NCBI RefSeq assembly: GCF_034090345.1 | Contig: NZ_JAXDSS010000020.1 | Span: 1 to 24,918 of the forward strand | Length of the DNA: 24,918 nucleotides | Reading direction: 5' to 3' | Source of the DNA: Peptoniphilus sp034090345 | GTDB taxonomy: Bacteria > Bacillota > Clostridia > Tissierellales > Peptoniphilaceae | In this document: positions 22,682 to 24,918 of the stretch, piece by piece | Numbering within the stretch: the first letter of the stretch is position 1 | Layout: every line of letters begins with the position of its first letter | Made by a program: the position numbers and the translations under genes | Notes under the pieces: model-generated | The model's database searches: none | The model's input: only the letters and a program-made list of their open reading frames with translations | Told to the model about the DNA's origin: nothing

Positions 22682-24097
22682 ATGAATAGAGAATACAATG
22701 CTGTTACAAATGAAATTAAAGAACAGATTAAATCCTCTGTTGAAGGAAAAGTATATGTTGGAAATGAAATAAATGAAGATTTTTTTCATGATGAGATGCC
22801 TATTTATGGAGAAGGTATACCTGATGTGGTGGTAAGACCTAAAAATACAACTGATGTTGCAAACGTTGTTAAAATATGTTATCAAAACAATTTGCCAATT
22901 GTACCAAGAGGTGCAGGAACCGGACTTACCGGAGCAGGGGTAGCCATTAAAGGCGGAGTAATGATAGATTTAAAATCTATGAATCAAATTTTAGAATATG
23001 ATGATGACAATTTTGTAGTTAGAGTACAACCAGGTGTTTATTTAAATGATTTGGCTCAAGATGCTCTTTCAAGAGGATATATGTACCCACCGGATCCGGG
23101 TGAAAAATTTGCTACAATAGGTGGAAATGTTTCTACTAATGCAGGTGGAATGAGAGCTGTAAAGTATGGAACTACAAGAAATTATGTAAAAGAAATGGAA
23201 GTTGTGCTGCCTACAGGAGAAATTACAAGATTTGGAGCAAATGTTGCTAAAACTTCAACAGGATATTCTCTTATAAATTTAATGATAGGCTCTGAAGGAA
23301 CGCTTGGAATAATTACAGAGTTGACTTTAAAACTTATAACAGCACCTAAAGAGACAGTGTCTTTAGTAATTCCATATGAAAACTTAGATGATTGCATATC
23401 AACTGTTCCTAAACTATTCAGAAGTAATTTAAATCCACAGGCCATAGAATTTATGGAAAGAGAAATAGTATTGACTTCTGAAAGATTCATAGGTAAAAGT
23501 ACTTTTCCTAAAGAATTAGAAGGAATTGAAATAGGAGCATACCTATTAGTGACATTTGATGGTGAAAATAGAGATATGTTGGATGATATAGTAGAAAAAG
23601 CTGCAGAAGTTGTAATAGAAGCTGGAGCAATAGATGTTTTAGTAGCTGATACGCCGGCAAAAATAAAAGATGCATGGGCGGCAAGATCATCCTTCTTAGA
23701 AGCAATAGAAGCAGAAACAGAACTATTAGATGAATGTGATGTAGTAGTACCTATAAATAAGATTGCCAAGTATATAAACTTTGTAAATAGAGAAGGAGAA
23801 AATTACGATTTCTCTGTAAAGAGTTTTGGGCATGCAGGAGATGGAAATTTACACATCTATGCTTGTTCAAATAGTATGGAAAAAGAGGAGTTTATGAGAC
23901 AAGTGCATGAATTTATGACTGTTATATATCAAAAAGCTTATGAAATGGGTGGACAGATATCCGGAGAACATGGAATAGGATATGGAAAGAAAGAGTATCT
24001 AAAGCAGTTTGAAGGCGAATTAAATGTAAATTTGATGAGAGAAATAAAGAAGGCGTTTGATCCTAAATTTATTTTAAATCCAAATAAAATAATTTAA
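22682..24097 (+). CDS. GlcD-type FAD-linked 2-hydroxyacid dehydrogenase, probably D-lactate dehydrogenase
   Basis: 471 residues. The N-terminal PCMH FAD-binding domain shows PIVPRGAGTGLTGAG (72-86), YPPDPGEKFATIGGNVSTNAGG (135-156; YPPDPGEKFATIGG first) and MIGSEGTLGIITE (201-213). The C-terminal FAD oxidase domain has GHAGDGNLH (383-391), SGEHGIG (427-433) and a closing FDPKFILNPNKI. This is the GlcD/LctD group that oxidises D-lactate, glycolate or D-2-hydroxyglutarate. In anaerobes such as Acetobacterium it can join ETF for electron-confurcating lactate oxidation. No signal peptide is visible, so it is cytoplasmic. It has its own promoter and is followed after 23 bases by a second acyl-CoA dehydrogenase. 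D-lactate is preferred as substrate because of the surrounding pathway (inference). Confidence 0.87.
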   Translation: MNREYNAVTNEIKEQIKSSVEGKVYVGNEINEDFFHDEMPIYGEGIPDVVVRPKNTTDVANVVKICYQNNLPIVPRGAGTGLTGAGVAIKGGVMIDLKSMNQILEYDDDNFVVRVQPGVYLNDLAQDALSRGYMYPPDPGEKFATIGGNVSTNAGGMRAVKYGTTRNYVKEMEVVLPTGEITRFGANVAKTSTGYSLINLMIGSEGTLGIITELTLKLITAPKETVSLVIPYENLDDCISTVPKLFRSNLNPQAIEFMEREIVLTSERFIGKSTFPKELEGIEIGAYLLVTFDGENRDMLDDIVEKAAEVVIEAGAIDVLVADTPAKIKDAWAARSSFLEAIEAETELLDECDVVVPINKIAKYINFVNREGENYDFSVKSFGHAGDGNLHIYACSNSMEKEEFMRQVHEFMTVIYQKAYEMGGQISGEHGIGYGKKEYLKQFEGELNVNLMREIKKAFDPKFILNPNKII

Positions 24098-24120
24098 ATT
24101 TGAGAGGGGAGAAATAAAAT

Positions 24121-24918
24121 ATGGCATATTTGATTTCAGAAGAAGCAAAGGATTTGCTACAAGATGTTAAAAATTTTTGTGAAAAAGAAGTAAAAGAACA
24201 ATGTAAAGAGTTTGATAGAACAGGTGAATGGCCGGAAGAAATATATAATAAGGCAATAGAACAAGGATATTTAGCATTGGAAGTTCCAGAAGAATTTGGC
24301 GGACCAGGGCTTTCAAGAGTTGATGTAGCAGCACTAATAGAAGAAATGGCAAAGGCAGATGCAGGTTTTGCAACTACTGTTTCAGCCTCAGGACTTGGAA
24401 TGAAACCGGTTTTAATTGCAGGAAATGAAGAACAAAAGAAGTGGGTTTGTGACAATGTACTTGAAGGAGGAATAGGAGCTTTTTGTCTAACAGAACCTGG
24501 TGCAGGAAGTGACGCAGGCTCTGGAGTTACAACTGCAATTCTTGATGGGGATGAATATGTATTAAATGGAAGAAAGTGTTTTATAACTAACGGAGCAGTT
24601 GCATCATTCTATTGTGTAACAGCTATAACTGATAAATCTGTAGGTTCAAGGTCTATGTCTATGTTTTTAGTACCTGCCGGAACAAAAGGATTATCTGCTG
24701 GAAAAGAAGAAGATAAGATGGGAATTAGAACTTCAAATACTTGTGATGTAGTATTTGAAGATTGTAGAATTCCTGCAAAAAATTTAATTGGAGAAGTTGG
24801 AAAAGGTTATTCAATAGCCATGCAAACTTTAGACCAAGCAAGAGCTTGGATGGGATGTATCGCAGTTGGAATTGCCCAAAGAGGAATAGATGAGGCTTTT
24901 AAATATACAAATGAGAGA
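24121..24918 (+). CDS. Second acyl-CoA dehydrogenase (3' truncated by window edge)
   Basis: 266 codons stay open to the last base, so the catalytic C-terminus is missing. It starts MAYLISEEAKDLLQDVKNFC after a GAGGGGAG ribosome site. It shows LEVPEEFGGPGLSRVDVAALIEEMA, AFCLTEPGAGSDAGS (120-134), NGRKCFITNGAVA, KMGIRTSNTCDVVF and LDQARAWMGCIAVGIAQRG. The fold is an FAD acyl-CoA dehydrogenase, but it differs clearly from the 379-residue copy in this island (DQARAWMGCIAVG in place of DGGRIGVAAQGLG), so it probably has another substrate or ETF partner. It is the second gene of the dehydrogenase operon. In related gene sets etfB and etfA come next, but that lies outside the window. Confidence 0.9.
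   Translation, partial: MAYLISEEAKDLLQDVKNFCEKEVKEQCKEFDRTGEWPEEIYNKAIEQGYLALEVPEEFGGPGLSRVDVAALIEEMAKADAGFATTVSASGLGMKPVLIAGNEEQKKWVCDNVLEGGIGAFCLTEPGAGSDAGSGVTTAILDGDEYVLNGRKCFITNGAVASFYCVTAITDKSVGSRSMSMFLVPAGTKGLSAGKEEDKMGIRTSNTCDVVFEDCRIPAKNLIGEVGKGYSIAMQTLDQARAWMGCIAVGIAQRGIDEAFKYTNER

Noticed and set aside
23182..23769. 195-codon reverse frame inside the hydroxyacid dehydrogenase gene
   Set aside because: It overlaps well-conserved FAD-oxidase coding sequence on the other strand and has Ser/Ile-rich antisense composition with no recognisable motif.
1..24918. CRISPR arrays, insertion sequences, prophage genes, tRNA or rRNA genes
   Set aside because: Read through both strands by eye; no regularly spaced repeats, transposase or integrase frames, or tRNA/rRNA signature sequences were found.

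Overview
The window is low-GC bacterial DNA from an obligately fermentative Bacillota, most like the Clostridia/Tissierellia anaerobic cocci. That placement rests on three things: the Gram-positive order dnaA-dnaN-yaaA-recF-gyrB-gyrA with a Bacillus-type origin on both sides of dnaA, the AT-rich sequence, and oxygen-sensitive 2-hydroxyacyl-CoA dehydratase genes. No tRNA, rRNA, CRISPR array, insertion sequence or prophage gene was seen. The genus is not claimed.

Region 1 (1-2713, + strand) is the end of a molybdate/tungstate-type ABC transporter operon: a partial binding protein, permease, ATPase and a DUF4213/DUF364 putative metal-chelation protein. A terminator closes it at 2729-2785. Region 2 (about 2797-4535) is the chromosome origin: DnaA boxes upstream of dnaA, dnaA itself, and a second cluster downstream with a basal unwinding signature (DnaA box, GC cluster, CTA/TTA trinucleotide repeat). 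Region 3 (4536-13376, + strand) is a tight run of dnaN, yaaA, recF, gyrB and gyrA. It continues without a visible terminator into an RsbV-like STAS protein, an RsbW-like protein with degraded ATP-binding motifs, a SigB/SigF-family sigma factor and a PsiE-like membrane protein with a C-terminal CorC/HlyC-type domain. A perfect 19-bp bidirectional terminator (13396-13439) ends it.

Region 4 (13470-24918) is a catabolic island that reads as the acrylate (direct reduction) pathway from lactate to propionate. Operon A (- strand, 17523 to 13470) encodes a VOC epimerase-like protein, the dehydratase activator, dehydratase subunits A and B of the lactoyl-CoA dehydratase type, and a FlK-type acyl-CoA thioesterase. 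Operon B (- strand, 22278 to 19537) encodes an acyl-CoA dehydrogenase and a propionate-CoA-transferase-type enzyme. Operon C (+ strand, 22682 to beyond the right edge) encodes a GlcD-type FAD 2-hydroxyacid (probably D-lactate) dehydrogenase and a second acyl-CoA dehydrogenase. Between A and B lies a lone 504-residue helix-turn-helix protein of unknown family, the best candidate for a local regulator.

Proposed flow (inference): D-lactate and pyruvate are linked by the FAD dehydrogenase; the CoA-transferase makes lactoyl-CoA; the activator-driven dehydratase makes acryloyl-CoA; an acyl-CoA dehydrogenase working as a reductase makes propionyl-CoA; and the transferase releases propionate. ETF genes are not in the window and may lie beyond the right edge. 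The least explained items are the 504-residue regulator with repeated TTGAAC/GTTCAA elements in both divergent promoter regions, the degenerate anti-sigma protein, and the thioesterase and epimerase-like genes inside the dehydratase operon.
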